This document shows, in pieces, positions 31,672 through 42,844 of a stretch of DNA of 64,000 nt. Source of the DNA: Nemertoderma westbladi (lineage: Eukaryota; Xenacoelomorpha; Nemertodermatida; Nemertodermatidae); contig JAUCBJ010003086.1 of the NCBI GenBank assembly GCA_032718475.1, positions 1-64,000 of the forward strand, given 5' to 3'. Positions within the stretch are counted from its first letter, which is position 1. The number at the start of each line of letters is the position of its first letter. The translations under genes were made by a program, and so were the position numbers. The notes beneath the pieces are model-generated. The model was not told the DNA's origin. It did not search any database and was given only the letters and a program-made list of their open reading frames with translations.

Positions 31672-33615
31672 TTATTTACGAAGATACACCCTTAACAGGG
31701 TAAATTTAATTGCCAATATTTAAATAAAATTACGGATGTTAAAATATATATACAGTAAGCAAGTATAAACATTCGAGGGCAAGATGGACAAGATTATATA
31801 TGATACAGGTTTTCTGCGTTAGACCCATAGAATTCACAAATACACAGATTAAAGCGATCGTGATAAAGGCACTTTATTGCTGCGCAGACGATGATGGCAT
31901 CAATGCGCCGTTGTGCGGGTCACAACATGTCGTTCAGCTGCCTCGCACCTTTCCAAGAAGAACTTGTGAACGCAGGACCAAGTTAATATCCCTGGTTGGT
32001 AAAATTTGCCAATCGTTCAGATCTATGTTCCTTGTAAGCGTTAATTGCTTCCGAGTTAAACATTAAGGGGTGTTTATCGAAGAGGTCTTCCACTAATGAC
32101 TTTTCGCCGATGGCCTTTAAGGCTATTGTTGATGATGCAGTCTTATGTAAACGTAACATACGTTTAACGAATCTCGACTTGATTTTGTCAATCTCCTTCA
32201 AATTTGAGAGATTGAAATATATTGCTATCTCAGAAAAGGCATAAGTCGCTAAAGGCTCGATTTTCATGTTGAATATTTTCATTGCCGTAGAGATTGACAG
32301 ACGATGGAGATTTACTAAGCACACAGGAGCTGAAAATGATATAATTTTCATTTAGGCGATGTGTTTACTAAAACATTGCCGATGATACCATGCTCGAAGC
32401 ATGGGGGCGAGATCTGCGAAGAGCACTAAACAAGTCGGCGATAATGAGTCACCCTGGATTATTCCTCGTAAATGAGTTATTCATTTAGAAAACCGCAGGC
32501 CATCGGAAACTTTTATTGAGTTACTTGTTAACATTGCTTTAATAAAATTGAATAATTCCCTTTGATGCCGAATTGACTGTATATTTTCCATAATAAAACA
32601 GATCGATTTATGAAAGCAACATAAATAAATAACCTTTCGATTATGTTGCCCATGTAAAATATGTGTAATGATTGTCAGTAATTTTTTGATTGCCATTAAT
32701 GTAGATAATGTAGGTACAAATCCGAACTGTTCCAGCGGAATGAGGTGAGGGATATTGCACTGCACCCGTTTGTTGAAAATCGAAGTTATAAGTTTCAATA
32801 AGACACTGATCAAGGCTATATACCTCGATAGTGCTTATTGCCCATTGCGATGGAACAGAACCAATTTCAAGGCACACCTTTGAATGTGAATTATTTGCAG
32901 AAGATAAATCTTTATATGTTCATAAAAAACTCGGTCAGGCCCACAAGTCTTCTTTGACTTTGAATTATGGACTGCGTGTTCAACGGATTACTCACTACAC
33001 CAAGGATATTTTGAAAATGACCTGCTTCTATTACTCCTTGGGGGATCGGGGCAGGCTGATTATGTTTCGTCTCTTGGAAGAGCGTTCATGGGTTGATCTC
33101 GCAATGTTGGAGCCTCTCAAGTACTTGCATTTCCTCAAAGGTGATCTTTTTCTCATTTAGTAGTTGCTTGTAATCCCTTCTTTTACTCCAGTAGAGATTG
33201 TCAGCATCTTGGGAGTCCCCACGGCCTTTCATTGCTCGCAAGCGTTAATCTTTCACTCGTTGGCACGTCAGTAGAACCATGGCTTCCAAAAGGTCTCAGA
33301 ATTATCACCGAACTTTCTGTCACCCGAAGCGCTGTTTAACGACGATGTGAGCAAGTCAGTAGCAGTATCGATTCATTGATTAAAAGATCCTCAATGTTCA
33401 CTCACTGAAGGTTCCTGGATAAAATGTTCAGATTCAAGTTTCCTTTGAAAGAAGGCTGAAGTTCAATCTCATATGTATTATGACAATAGAGTTCGATGTT
33501 CAGCTGTAATTGTTGGTGTTTCCGTATAGGATTGCTTTTAATGGAAACAGACGGAGTTCTAATTTGATGACAGGGCGATGTTGATGTGTTTCTGTTGAAG
33601 TAAAGATTGATGGTG
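31672..33615 (-). mobile_element. Non-LTR retrotransposon insertion, decayed
   Basis: About 1.94 kb absent from the paired arm. It is flanked by the direct repeat TACATAATT (31663-31671 and 33616-33624), and the uninserted sequence is readable in the left arm near 25940. Minus-strand frames show RT blocks: EIGSVPSQWAIST near 32870, ISVLLKLITSIFNKRV with PLEQFGF (32700-32813), and a C-terminal region NLKEIDKIKSRFVKRMLRLHK (about 32150-32210). Several stops and frameshifts make it inactive. The insertion postdates the inverted duplication. Confidence 0.85.
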
Positions 33616-34013
33616 TACATAATTATTTAACCTGGTTTTATAACCCTTGAAAGATGTAACAAGATTGCAATCAATTGTATTTGCCATACTTGTGAACCAA
33701 TTAAAAATCTGCCAATCTACATGACTAAAATGATTGTAGGCCATCAGGTTAGTAATCCGAAGTGTAAATAAAACATTGAACCTATCCGATCCGTTAGTCT
33801 TAATGAACCGATCTACTCCAGGCAATCAAATCAATAATACCCCCAGTCCATCACGTTTGTAATGTAATTCATTGTTAGACATTAGTGATTAGTGAGATAG
33901 GCCTAGTTAATGTTTTTATTGAAACATCTCACTCAAAAACATATCCACATACTTCCTGACAGGACGAGTCCACAACAATATATTCCTATCACATAAAATA
34001 ATTACCAAAACAA

Positions 34014-35237
34014 ATGGAGGTGGTTTATGAATCGTTAGATCACAGAAACGAGGATGTTCCCTCATTCGGAGATGATATTAGGAAAGAATTCTGTTTGTCA
34101 TTTAATGACATGACATTCTGCAACCACGGCTCCTACGGTGTCTGTCCTAAACGAGTTCTCAATTATAAATATCAGCTGATTGATTTAATAGAGAAGAAAC
34201 CTGATTACTTCAGCGGCGATACATGGCGCGATCTATATAACGCCTCTTTGGAAAGAACTGCTTCGTTTCTTAATTCTGACAAAAAAGACGTAGTTTTTGT
34301 CGCGAACACTTCAACTGGAATCAGCACGATCATCAATAGTTTACAATTAGATTCCAACAGTACAATTCTGCGACAGACACATACATATACCTCGACCGGA
34401 TACACTGTAGATGAAGTAACTAAGAAACATGCAGCGAACGTTATCAATTTACAAGTCCCCTTGTCAATCAAATCAGAAGAGGAAATCGTAGACCTTTACT
34501 ACAAGACGTGCTCCTCTAACAGATCTATAAGAGTTGTAGTATTGGACCACATCAGTAGTTGTTGTGCGATTCTTTGGCCGGTTGTCAGAATCGCTGCGAC
34601 TTTAAAGGAGTTGAACGTGGTCATTGTAGTGGATGGAGCTCACGGTCCCGGACAAATACCGGTAGACCTCAAGGAAATGGAAGAGGCTGGAGTTGATTAC
34701 TACGTTGGAAATTTACACAAGTGGGCGTTTGCGCTTAGAGGGTGCGCTGTTATGTGGGTACGGCCGGAGTACCAAACAGCTGTTAAACCTCTAGTTACAA
34801 GTCACTCCTATAAAGGAACTTTTCAGGATAAGTTTTTCGATCAAGGCACTCAGGACATCAGTAACTACCTGAGCGCTTCGGCAGGACTCGAATTCCATAA
34901 ATCAATCGGTGGATTTAACGCCATTCACGGTTACGTTGAGCCTCTAATCTCTTGGGCTCAGGAGATGATAGCAGAAGCCTTGGGAACCGATAAACTAGAG
35001 ATACCGAGGAGTATGGAAGCGCCTTGTATGAGAATGATAGAGATTCCCGGAGATCCAATACCGCATGAGGAAGAAATAGAATTGAATTTCACATTTATGA
35101 CTAATAACAAGGTTGTTCCTTGGTTCTACAGTTTTAATGGCAGACGCTGGATAAGGATATCTTGCAGCGTTTATAACAAGAAAGAAGATTACATTCTACT
35201 AAAAGATGCACTTCTAGAAACATTTAATACAACTTAA
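34014..35237 (+). CDS. PLP-dependent class V aminotransferase family protein, copy D
   Basis: 407 aa, one exon, near-identical to copy A. Differences seen: N32 to D32 context (NDM for NYM), M59I, C114S, P240L, VD to LE near residue 292, and N to D near 329. D207 and K236 (NLHKWAF) are intact. P240L lies four residues after the catalytic lysine, where A and B have Pro. The start ATG at 34014 matches copy A, and upstream DNA is homologous for about 400 bp, so A and D probably share promoter sequence. Function as for copy A; substrate unknown. Confidence 0.88.
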   Translation: MEVVYESLDHRNEDVPSFGDDIRKEFCLSFNDMTFCNHGSYGVCPKRVLNYKYQLIDLIEKKPDYFSGDTWRDLYNASLERTASFLNSDKKDVVFVANTSTGISTIINSLQLDSNSTILRQTHTYTSTGYTVDEVTKKHAANVINLQVPLSIKSEEEIVDLYYKTCSSNRSIRVVVLDHISSCCAILWPVVRIAATLKELNVVIVVDGAHGPGQIPVDLKEMEEAGVDYYVGNLHKWAFALRGCAVMWVRPEYQTAVKPLVTSHSYKGTFQDKFFDQGTQDISNYLSASAGLEFHKSIGGFNAIHGYVEPLISWAQEMIAEALGTDKLEIPRSMEAPCMRMIEIPGDPIPHEEEIELNFTFMTNNKVVPWFYSFNGRRWIRISCSVYNKKEDYILLKDALLETFNTT

Positions 35238-35530
35238 CTGTTACAAATTATACCAATCCAATATTAAAACTTGTATGATTTTCGTTTTCCATAAATGCCA
35301 TTCTGCATTAGACGATTCGCCATGTGGTGTTGGGATCACACTTCAATATATATAAGATTATTTTCAAATTGTATATTTGAGGCCCTTGGAGTTTGATGAT
35401 GGAAATTTAAATTAAATAAAATTTAGTATAATCATTTTTCCTAATTTAATACTTATTACATTGAAAACAATAGGCTTCTCCTTTTCCTCGCTACGCTCGT
35501 TCGGTAGATAAATGCACTCATTCCGGACTT

Positions 35531-36214
35531 TTAGTCCTGGGTTTTTCTTCACAAGACTTTTTGTGCAGGACTGAAAGCCTACTAAATCCGGAATTTACAA
35601 AATTGAGATTTGGGTATTATAATGTGTGTGAGTGTGGGGAGTTCCATAAATTATCAATTGCTGAAAATTATTCATAGTTTCAGTAGCTCAACTATCCATT
35701 TATTTTAAACAATTTATGTTCCATACGTGATATTTTTGTTATAGGCATTTTTGTAAAATCTGGATTGCATTTAAAATGCTTTGCAGATCATTCTAAGAGC
35801 AGTGTTTAAAATAAATAAAAAATGAGTCTTCTTATCTTTTGAAAGCTACCGGTAGTGTTTGTTTAATGTTAGCTAGTCCTGCTGCGTCCTACTGTAGATC
35901 GAGTAAGGCGTTTATTTTGCAATTAAGAAGAATTAGTCCTTACATATAGGAGGTTGTTTTCCGATGTAGGGTTGACAAAAAGACACTCATGGTCTTGATA
36001 ATGTAGATGAATTGGTGAGGTATATAGCTGATCGCGAACTCTGGCTCCTCCCCCTCTGCTGTTAACCGGTAAGGCAGGGCGCTACACTAACGAAGTTGGC
36101 GCAACCTTAGCGGACTGACACTTAGGGGGTGGATCAATAATGACAAATAGCTGTAGTTACGATTTTGACATGCTAATAACTTTGGCGAATTTAAAGCTTC
36201 TACCATGTGTCAAA
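35531..36214. other. Spacer with a small imperfect hairpin
   Basis: An imperfect inverted repeat spans about 35520-35595 (ATTCCGGACTTTTAGTCCTG versus CAGGACTGAAAGCC...TCCGGAAT). The rest is AT-rich and no gene was recognised. Confidence 0.5.
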
Positions 36215-36515
36215 TACAATGAACACATCTCCAATCAGACTATATACAACATTGGAGGTGTTTTATTAGACCCCCTGGCTTGACAATTGAACGGAACCAC
36301 CTCCACTTTACAGGACATGCACTTTCGCCGTGAGGACCAGCCAGTGCATAATCTTGTACTTTGGCAGCCTCATGGAGTGAATAAGCATGGTGGATAGCCC
36401 ATTACTTTCTTGAGACGCATCTTAAAGGACACTGGCCTTGAAGGTACAGATGATCTAGCAAATGTCATCGCTGATAGAGGGAGTTGAGGAGGCGCAATTT
36501 TTTCGACACAGCATT
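36215..36515 (+). pseudogene. Non-LTR retrotransposon 3' end fragment
   Basis: Plus-strand fragments translate to a PHGVNKHGG...LRRILKDTGLEGTDDLANVIADRGS-type tail, the C-terminal region of RTE-like elements (DTGL block). It is homologous, inverted, to 42665-42844 plus 44514-44640 and shows the uninterrupted form of that site at about 36330-36345. Confidence 0.8.
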
Positions 36516-36583
36516 CTTAATCTATATGTAACATATATAACGCAGCTGTAATGCAGCTTGCCGATAGTTGTAGTCGTACAGTA

Positions 36584-39252
36584 CTGCCGTTGTTTGGCAA
36601 TAAACCCTATCTCAAAATTTTCAAAAAAAATTTTATTTGATCAATTGGGGTCACTTGACACGCTCTTTTCAATGAAACTAAGAAAAGTGGGGTGTTCCTT
36701 TCACGAAATCGGACTTTTTCAATCTTAAAACACCCCATGGCAGCATCTCAAATCAACAGCTTCGAGGCAAAACACCCCATACCTAAATTCGACCATATAG
36801 GGTGCTTTGCCTTGTTAACTCTGTCGACCAAATAACCCTATCATTGAGTTAGGGTTTTTTGCCTTGCGCTTTACTTTTAAGCCAATCAATTAGTTAAGAA
36901 ATTGACCAATCAGAAGTAATATCCTTTGTCATTTAATATTTATTTACACTACTTAAAGGTAACTCTGTCTGGCGGGAAATTAATTTTAGTTATTTTAATT
37001 TGACCTGGCGCAAATTAATTTATCCTATCTAGTTATATTGATTTTTGTTAGGAATTTACTCTTTATTACAACCAACAGTGTACTAACAGTCTTGTAAGTT
37101 TTAAGGGGAAATTGAGTTTGACAATAATGACGAGGAAGAGAATCTGGATACGTTTTTTGGATTTATTATTACATGAAGTAGTTGGACGCCGGGCCTGGGA
37201 TGGGTGATGTAGTGTTAGGTACTGGGGAAACGGAAGGTGAAGAAGATGGAGCTCTTGTTGGAACTGGGGGAGGTGGAATGGTTGTTGGAGCTGGGGAAAG
37301 TGCAATGGTTGTTGGAACTGGGGAAAGTGGAATGGTTGCTGGAACTGGGGAAGGTGGAATGGTTGTTGGAACTGGGAAAGATGGAATGGTTGTTGGAACT
37401 GGGGAAAGTGGAATGGTTGCTGGAACTGGGGTAGGTGGAATGGTTGTTGGAACTGGGGATGGTGGAATGGTTGCTGGAACTGGGGAGTGGAATGGTTGTT
37501 GGAACTGGGGAAAGTGGAATGGTTGTTGGAACTGGGGAAGGTGGAATGGTTGTTGGAGCTGGGGAAAGTGCAATGGTTGTTGGAACTGGGGAAAGTGGAA
37601 TGGTTGTTGGAACTGGGGAAGGTGGAATGGTTGTTGGAACTGGGGATGGTGGAATGGTTGTTGGAACTGGGGAAGGTGGAATGGTTGTTGGAACTGGGGA
37701 AGGTGGAATGGTTGTTGGAACTGGGGAAGGTGGAATGGTTGTTGGAACTGGGGAAGGTGGAATGGTTGTTGGAACTGGGGAAGGTGGAATGGTTGTTGGA
37801 ACTGGGGATGGTGGAATGGTTGTTGGAACTGGGGAAGGTGGAATGGTTGTTGGAACTGGGGAAGGTGGAATGGTTGTTGGAACTGGGGATGGTGGAATGG
37901 TTGTTGGAACTGGGGAAGGTGGAGATGTGGTTGGAACTGGGGAAGGTGGAGTGGTTGTTGGAACTGGGGAAGGTGGAATGGTAGTTGGAACGGGGGAAGG
38001 TGGAGTGCTTGTTGGAACGGGGGAAGGAGGAGATGTGGTTGGAACGGGGGAAGGTGGAGTGATTGTTGGAACTGGGGAAGGTGGAGATGTGGTTGGAACT
38101 GGGGAAGGTGGAGTGGTTGTTGGAACTGGGGAAGGTGGAATGGTAGTTGGAACGGGGGAAGGTGGAGTGCTTGTTGGAACGGGGGAAGGAGGAGATGTGG
38201 TTGGAACGGGGGAAGGTGGAGTGATTGTTGGAACTGGGGAAGGTGGAGATGTGGTTGGAACTGGGGAAGGTGGAATGGTTGTTGGAACTGGGGAAGGTGG
38301 AGTGGTTGTTGGAACTGGGGATGGTGGAGATGGGGTTGGAACTGGGGAAGGTGGAATTGTTGTTGGAACCGGAGAAGGTGGAGTGGTTGTTGGAACTGGG
38401 GAAGGTGGAATGGTAGTTGGAACGGGGGAAGGTGGAGTGCTTGTTGGAACGGGGGAAGGAGGAGATGTGGTTGGAACGGGGGAAGGTGGAGTGATTGTTG
38501 GAACTGGGGAAGGTAGAGATGTGGTTGGAACGGGGGAAGGTGGAATGGTTGTTGGAACTGGGGAAGGTGGAGATGTGGTTGGAACTGGGGAAGGTGGAGA
38601 TGTGGTTAGAACTGGGGAAGGTGGAATTGTTGATGGAACTGGGGATGGTGGAGATGGGGTTGGAACGGGGGAAGGTGGAGATGTGGTTGGAACTGAGGAT
38701 GGTGGAGATGGGGTTGGAACTGGGAATGGTGGAGATGTGGTTAGAACTGGGTAAGGTGGAGTGGTTGTTGGTTAAATAAATACCTTTCTTTACTTTTTGT
38801 ATTTATTTGGGAAGGAATTAATTTTAGTCACCTCATCATTCATCATTTTGACGTCTTGTTGACATGGCAATACACCCCAACTCCAGCAAGCTCTAAACTA
38901 ATAATACGTGATACAAAATGCTCTACAAATCATGCTGGCAGAACAAAAAATCACTGTTTTATACTAGTTTCTATGAAACCAGAACCATTGGTTAAACACC
39001 CTATCTCTAACAAATCAGCTTACATTGAATGGCAAAACACCCTATAATTTTATTTCATCCCTTTAATCCCTTTTCGTCATCTCTCACCATCTATTCTATT
39101 AAAAAAATCTAAGTTAGCCTGTTAAGTTCCCTTAGGACCCATTATCAGCGATTTCTCACAATGTCTTCAATGTTGACTTAGGGGAAACGCGTTTAGGTTA
39201 ATATCTCAAAATGTGTTTTTTTAGGATAGGGTGTATTGCCAAACAACGGCAG
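36584..39252. mobile_element. TIR element with internal minisatellite, copy 2
   Basis: A 2669-bp second copy of the element at 21341-23900, same orientation. Ends CTGCCGTTGTTTGGCAATA are inverted; the flanking direct repeat is AGTA (36580-36583 and 39253-39256). Both non-repeat flanks (about 680 bp left, 490 bp right) are nearly identical to copy 1, while the internal array differs in length and unit order. No transposase. Confidence 0.9.
37245..38775. repeat. 27-bp minisatellite inside TIR element copy 2
   Basis: About 56 units of the same 27-bp family as in copy 1, with one 24-bp unit near 37483 that shifts frame. A roughly 240-bp block of distinctive GGAACGGGGGAAGG units is repeated (37990-38070, 38150-38230, 38420-38500). 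Frames through it are repeat translation. Confidence 0.95.
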
Positions 39253-39769
39253 AGTAGTAGTATAGTAGTTAACGTTTTCATTAACGGTAAATTACTTTCC
39301 TTTGTTAAAGATATGTGTATCTTACCTAGGACAATAAGCTGTAATCTTTCAGATAAATCTGACATTATGCGCATGCGCGCAGTAGGGGCCTAATATATAT
39401 TAACCCGACATTTTTCGCAAGGTTCGTTCTCTGTTAAACGCCCTACAGCTCTTCCAAACTTTTTGTTACAGTTTATATTGCTCCTCATTATGGTCGATAT
39501 TTCGAGTAGAACGTTGGAATATTTTGCTTGGTATACCATTGAGGTGATATTACGTAATGTTAGCATTCAGGTAATTATTTTGCAAACCTGGTTTTCTCAA
39601 TTAGTTTCTAATCAATGACAATTGTGCTATACTGTATGTATATAATCTACCTACAGTGTACCGGTACTATGGGCTGAGTTCCCGTGAATATACAAATATT
39701 ATAGTACAGTTGCAGTAGTACAGTATAGTAATTTGTAGGTATCAATAAAAGTCGAAAAGTTGACATTTT

Positions 39770-40640
39770 GGACAGTTTCATACACTATCAGTACAACAGT
39801 CTCCCGCTAGAGGGCTACATGTCTAAACATAATATTTCTTTGATTTTAATCGGTTCAAGTTGAAACTTGGGCAGATTTGTACTACAGTAGAATTAGACCA
39901 TTAGCTGTGTCATTGAAGTTCATCTCAGAAATGTTTGAAAGTGATAAACCTTTTCCATTTCCTTGATATTAATCCGTTTGAGCTCCGATCCGACCCGATC
40001 TTGGAATAGATTTACCTGACCACATGCTGCGTCCTTTTGAGGCAGGTGATTCATCTACAGTTCTCCAGTCTGCTGCTAGATGGCGAAATGTCCGACAGTG
40101 AAAACCTTCTCTCCAATTTCCGTGATTTCATTTCCTTTAAGCTGAATTTTGGTATATGTAATATACTTATACTTATTGTAAGGAAATTTCCTGAAAATGT
40201 CGCAAATTTCCTTGACATTTTCCCAGAAATTTCCTATTTTAGAAATTTATTATATAAAGTTTACTGTAACTACGGGTGAAGTATACTTTTCCGGAAACTT
40301 CCTTGAAAAATCATATTTCTGAAAAACTCACATCCCTATCTATACCAATATTTTGCGTCTTTGTGTAGAAGGTGATCGGTCCGCAGTTCTCCAGTCGGTT
40401 GCTAGATGGCGAAATATCTGAAAGTAAATACCTTCCACCGTTTCTTTTATTTTAATCCCCTTAAGTTTAAACTTGGCATATATTTATGTACTAGAAAACT
40501 GGCTGCTTATTTGTGGGACTATATTCCATCTACACTTCTACAGTCAGTTTGCCACAAGAATAAAACGTCGAAATATTTGAAAGTGAAAACCTTCTCCCAT
40601 TTCGTTATTTGTTATCCGTTCAAGATGAAACTACCATGAA
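39770..40640 (+). repeat. Degenerate tandem repeat of about 160 bp, about 4 copies
   Basis: Four diverged units share GTTCTCCAGTC..GCTAGATGGCGAAAT, GTGAAAACCTTCTCC and TTTTAATCCGTTCAAGTTGAAACTTGG-type blocks, at about 39780, 40060, 40390 and 40530. Short open frames here (80 and 77 codons) follow the repeat and are not called. Confidence 0.6.
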
Positions 40641-41688
40641 AGTCTATAATTGTTGATGCACTCACATCGAACGAGGTATTTCCTCAGTGAGGTTTTTCCA
40701 CAGAGCCATGTTTGTACGTTAGTCCACAAAGATAACATTATTCTCACAAATATATCATTAAAAAGTAATATTGAAATTGTAGAAACCGCTGGTATTAATA
40801 AATTATACAATTTACATTCTTCATTTTCTATAAATATTATAATTTTATGGAAATCAAACAAATACTTGAATGACGTAATGAACGCTACAGCGACACAAAC
40901 TTCCTACCTAAACCCTAACGCTACCAGTTCGTGCGATTATTCAGTAACGTGTTACAACATTAGAACAACACCGATAACAAAATGTCTAACAATCACAGAG
41001 GCGATCTTACGACCATAGATCACCCGATCATAGACCCTTCAATCCGAGGTTTCTCAGTTTGAGGCATCTCAGTCTCTTTAAATAAAATATTTTAAAACTT
41101 CACAAAAACATTTTGAGATCATAAGAAATTATACATATTACCGGTAGAGTTACGGATTACACCATATGGATTTTAAATTCGGCCACAATGTCAGATGAGA
41201 AGGCAGGGCCTATAATTTAATATACAAATGGTGGATTATGTTTGTTTTTTTGTTTACAAATGGTGGATTATTCAAATAGTTTCCTTGTGTTTGCAAAACA
41301 CGTTCCAGTTAGGGAATCTGTTGGATTCTAGCCGTAGTACTGGAGCACATAAAGACAAACTGACAGGCAGTCATCACGGCTACGTAACGATTAATAGAAA
41401 CTCACAAAATCTAAAGCTGAAACGAAATCCTACATTTATCGAATTTACAATTGCCATAAAACCAGTTGTGGCGGTAGGATTATTAGCAACATTATTATCT
41501 TGGCGTTCTAATTTCTAACTATATAACCAGTTCGTATTAGCGCTGTAGTTGTGTGTAGGACTATTTTGTAGGAGTAGTATTTACTATTTAATTGTGTATA
41601 GACTAAAGGTTCCAATCCAATACTTTGTACAGTACGGTAGCTACACACCACACACAATTATTAGAGTCTCTAGAAGTAATCAACTAAA
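40641..41688. other. Intergenic DNA, no gene recognised
   Basis: Plus-strand frames of 122 codons (40650-41018) and 96 codons (41228-41518) have no family motif, compositional bias or splice context that supports coding. ATTAAA near 41597 on the minus strand could be a poly(A) signal for the ATP synthase g gene. TATTACCGGTAG words are present. Confidence 0.45.
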
Positions 41689-42195
41689 TTACGGATGTAG
41701 ATCCCCGTAGGCCTCCCGTTTAGTCTCCCTACCGGCGCGGTAACCCACCCAACTCCGACGACCGACTATCTCTCCGACGAAGAACCACACGGCTATATCG
41801 GCACCCACGAACAACCCAGCCAATGATTCCCGAGTGGTCAACATCCGCCAGTTCCTCAACCTCCCAACGAACCGCTGGTGGTCCGCTACTATCGCCGGCC
41901 AATCTGACGCTTTGGGGGGTCCTAACTCCGCCGTCGCGTACATCTTTAACGTATCCAGTCGCTCCTTCCCGTAATTCATCCATTCCTGCTCTTTCACACT
42001 CCCAGGGAATCTTTTATCCCCCGTTTTTCCCAACATCGGCGCGACCATATCCTTTGTTATCACTTCCTTATTGCTGCTACTCATTTCTTTTCCCGTGGTT
42101 GTTACTTTTTTACCCATTTTATTGGTTAATGACATGGCGCTTTTCAACATCTTCATCATCGTCTTAGAGACGACATCAACTCCCGCTTTAGACAT
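41689..42195 (-). CDS. ATP synthase subunit g (mitochondrial F0), intronless, long N-terminus
   Basis: 168 aa. The C-terminal region (about 79-158) matches mitochondrial ATP synthase subunit g, a small inner-membrane protein of the F0 part needed for dimerisation and cristae shape: LKMYATAELGPP, then a membrane segment at about 121-145 with G127xxxG131 and G141xxxG145, and the hallmark WFFVGEIVGRR. Subunit g is normally about 100 aa; here about 75 extra residues rich in Lys, Met, Ser and Thr precede it (MSKAGVDVVSKTMMKMLKS start), able to form a basic amphipathic helix like a targeting peptide. The ATG at 42195 is the first in frame. The frame has no intron, suggesting a retrocopy with a new N-terminus. 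Confidence 0.85.
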   Translation of the reverse strand: MSKAGVDVVSKTMMKMLKSAMSLTNKMGKKVTTTGKEMSSSNKEVITKDMVAPMLGKTGDKRFPGSVKEQEWMNYGKERLDTLKMYATAELGPPKASDWPAIVADHQRFVGRLRNWRMLTTRESLAGLFVGADIAVWFFVGEIVGRRSWVGYRAGRETKREAYGDLHP

Positions 42196-42500
42196 TTTTA
42201 TTAGTGTATAACTATGTTCCCATTCACCGGCTGACCGGTACTGGCAGTCGTACTGCGTACTGTCAGACTGTCGTAGGTTCGCGTACAGGCCGATCCTCGT
42301 AAGCCTTCAGATTTCAGGATTTATACAATTTTAGAATTATACTACCGCACTACCGAAACTACAGTACAGCCAGTAGCTTACCACAGTAAGTAGGCTTACC
42401 ACATATGGCAGTATGGCTGTATGCAGGTATGGTACAGTTACAGTTAGTTGTAGGTCTACAGGTCTACAGTACCTCGGATAGCTCTGTAGCGGATAGACTA
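42196..42500 (-). promoter_or_regulatory. Putative upstream region of the ATP synthase g gene
   Basis: Dense CTGACCGGTACTGGCAG, TACTGTCAGACTGTC and CAGTA words, resembling the upstream DNA of STAG, RBX2 and the cysteine-rich gene. No TATA box was found. Positional inference only. Confidence 0.25.
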
Positions 42501-42664
42501 CTGAATTTCAGTATCTCCAGTCAAAAAAGTATAATACAGTAATACATTAGGCCTAATAATAAATCTGACAATGGGTAAGTATATCTTTCCGACCTACTAC
42601 TACGATCGGCATGCTGCATTCCAGCTACATTATATTTTATAGGCCTATATTACATATATATTAT

Positions 42665-42844
42665 TCAGAATGGGATGCCGGCTTGCCGACAAAACTGCGC
42701 CTTCACAACTCCCTATAACCCATGACTTTTGCTAGATCATCTGCATCTTCAAGGCCAGTGTCCTTTAACTGTTTAAGATGCGTCTCCAAGAAAGTAATGG
42801 GCTGTGCTGTCCACCATGCTTATTCGCTCCATTATGCACTGGCT
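42665..42844 (-). pseudogene. Non-LTR 3' fragment, first part
   Basis: Minus-strand sequence homologous to 36330-36515 (GCTAGATCATCTGCATCTTC, CATGCTTATTC, TTATGCACTGGCT). It is interrupted at 42844 by a TIR element and resumes at 44514. Confidence 0.8.

Larger units (their letters stand above)
31540..35530. repeat. Right arm of the aminotransferase inverted duplication
   Basis: Inverted counterpart of 24020-26060: 31540-31671 and 33616-35530 match it, with a non-LTR insertion between. It carries copy D. Similarity fades beyond about 35480, apart from a CGCTACGCTCG segment. Confidence 0.8.

Noticed and set aside
32831-33160. 109-codon plus-strand frame
   Set aside because: Antisense to the decayed reverse-transcriptase fragment.
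40650-41518. Plus-strand frames of 122 and 96 codons as possible upstream CFAP70 exons
   Set aside because: No TPR or CFAP70-like motif, no convincing splice junctions, and one frame overlaps general AT-rich DNA.
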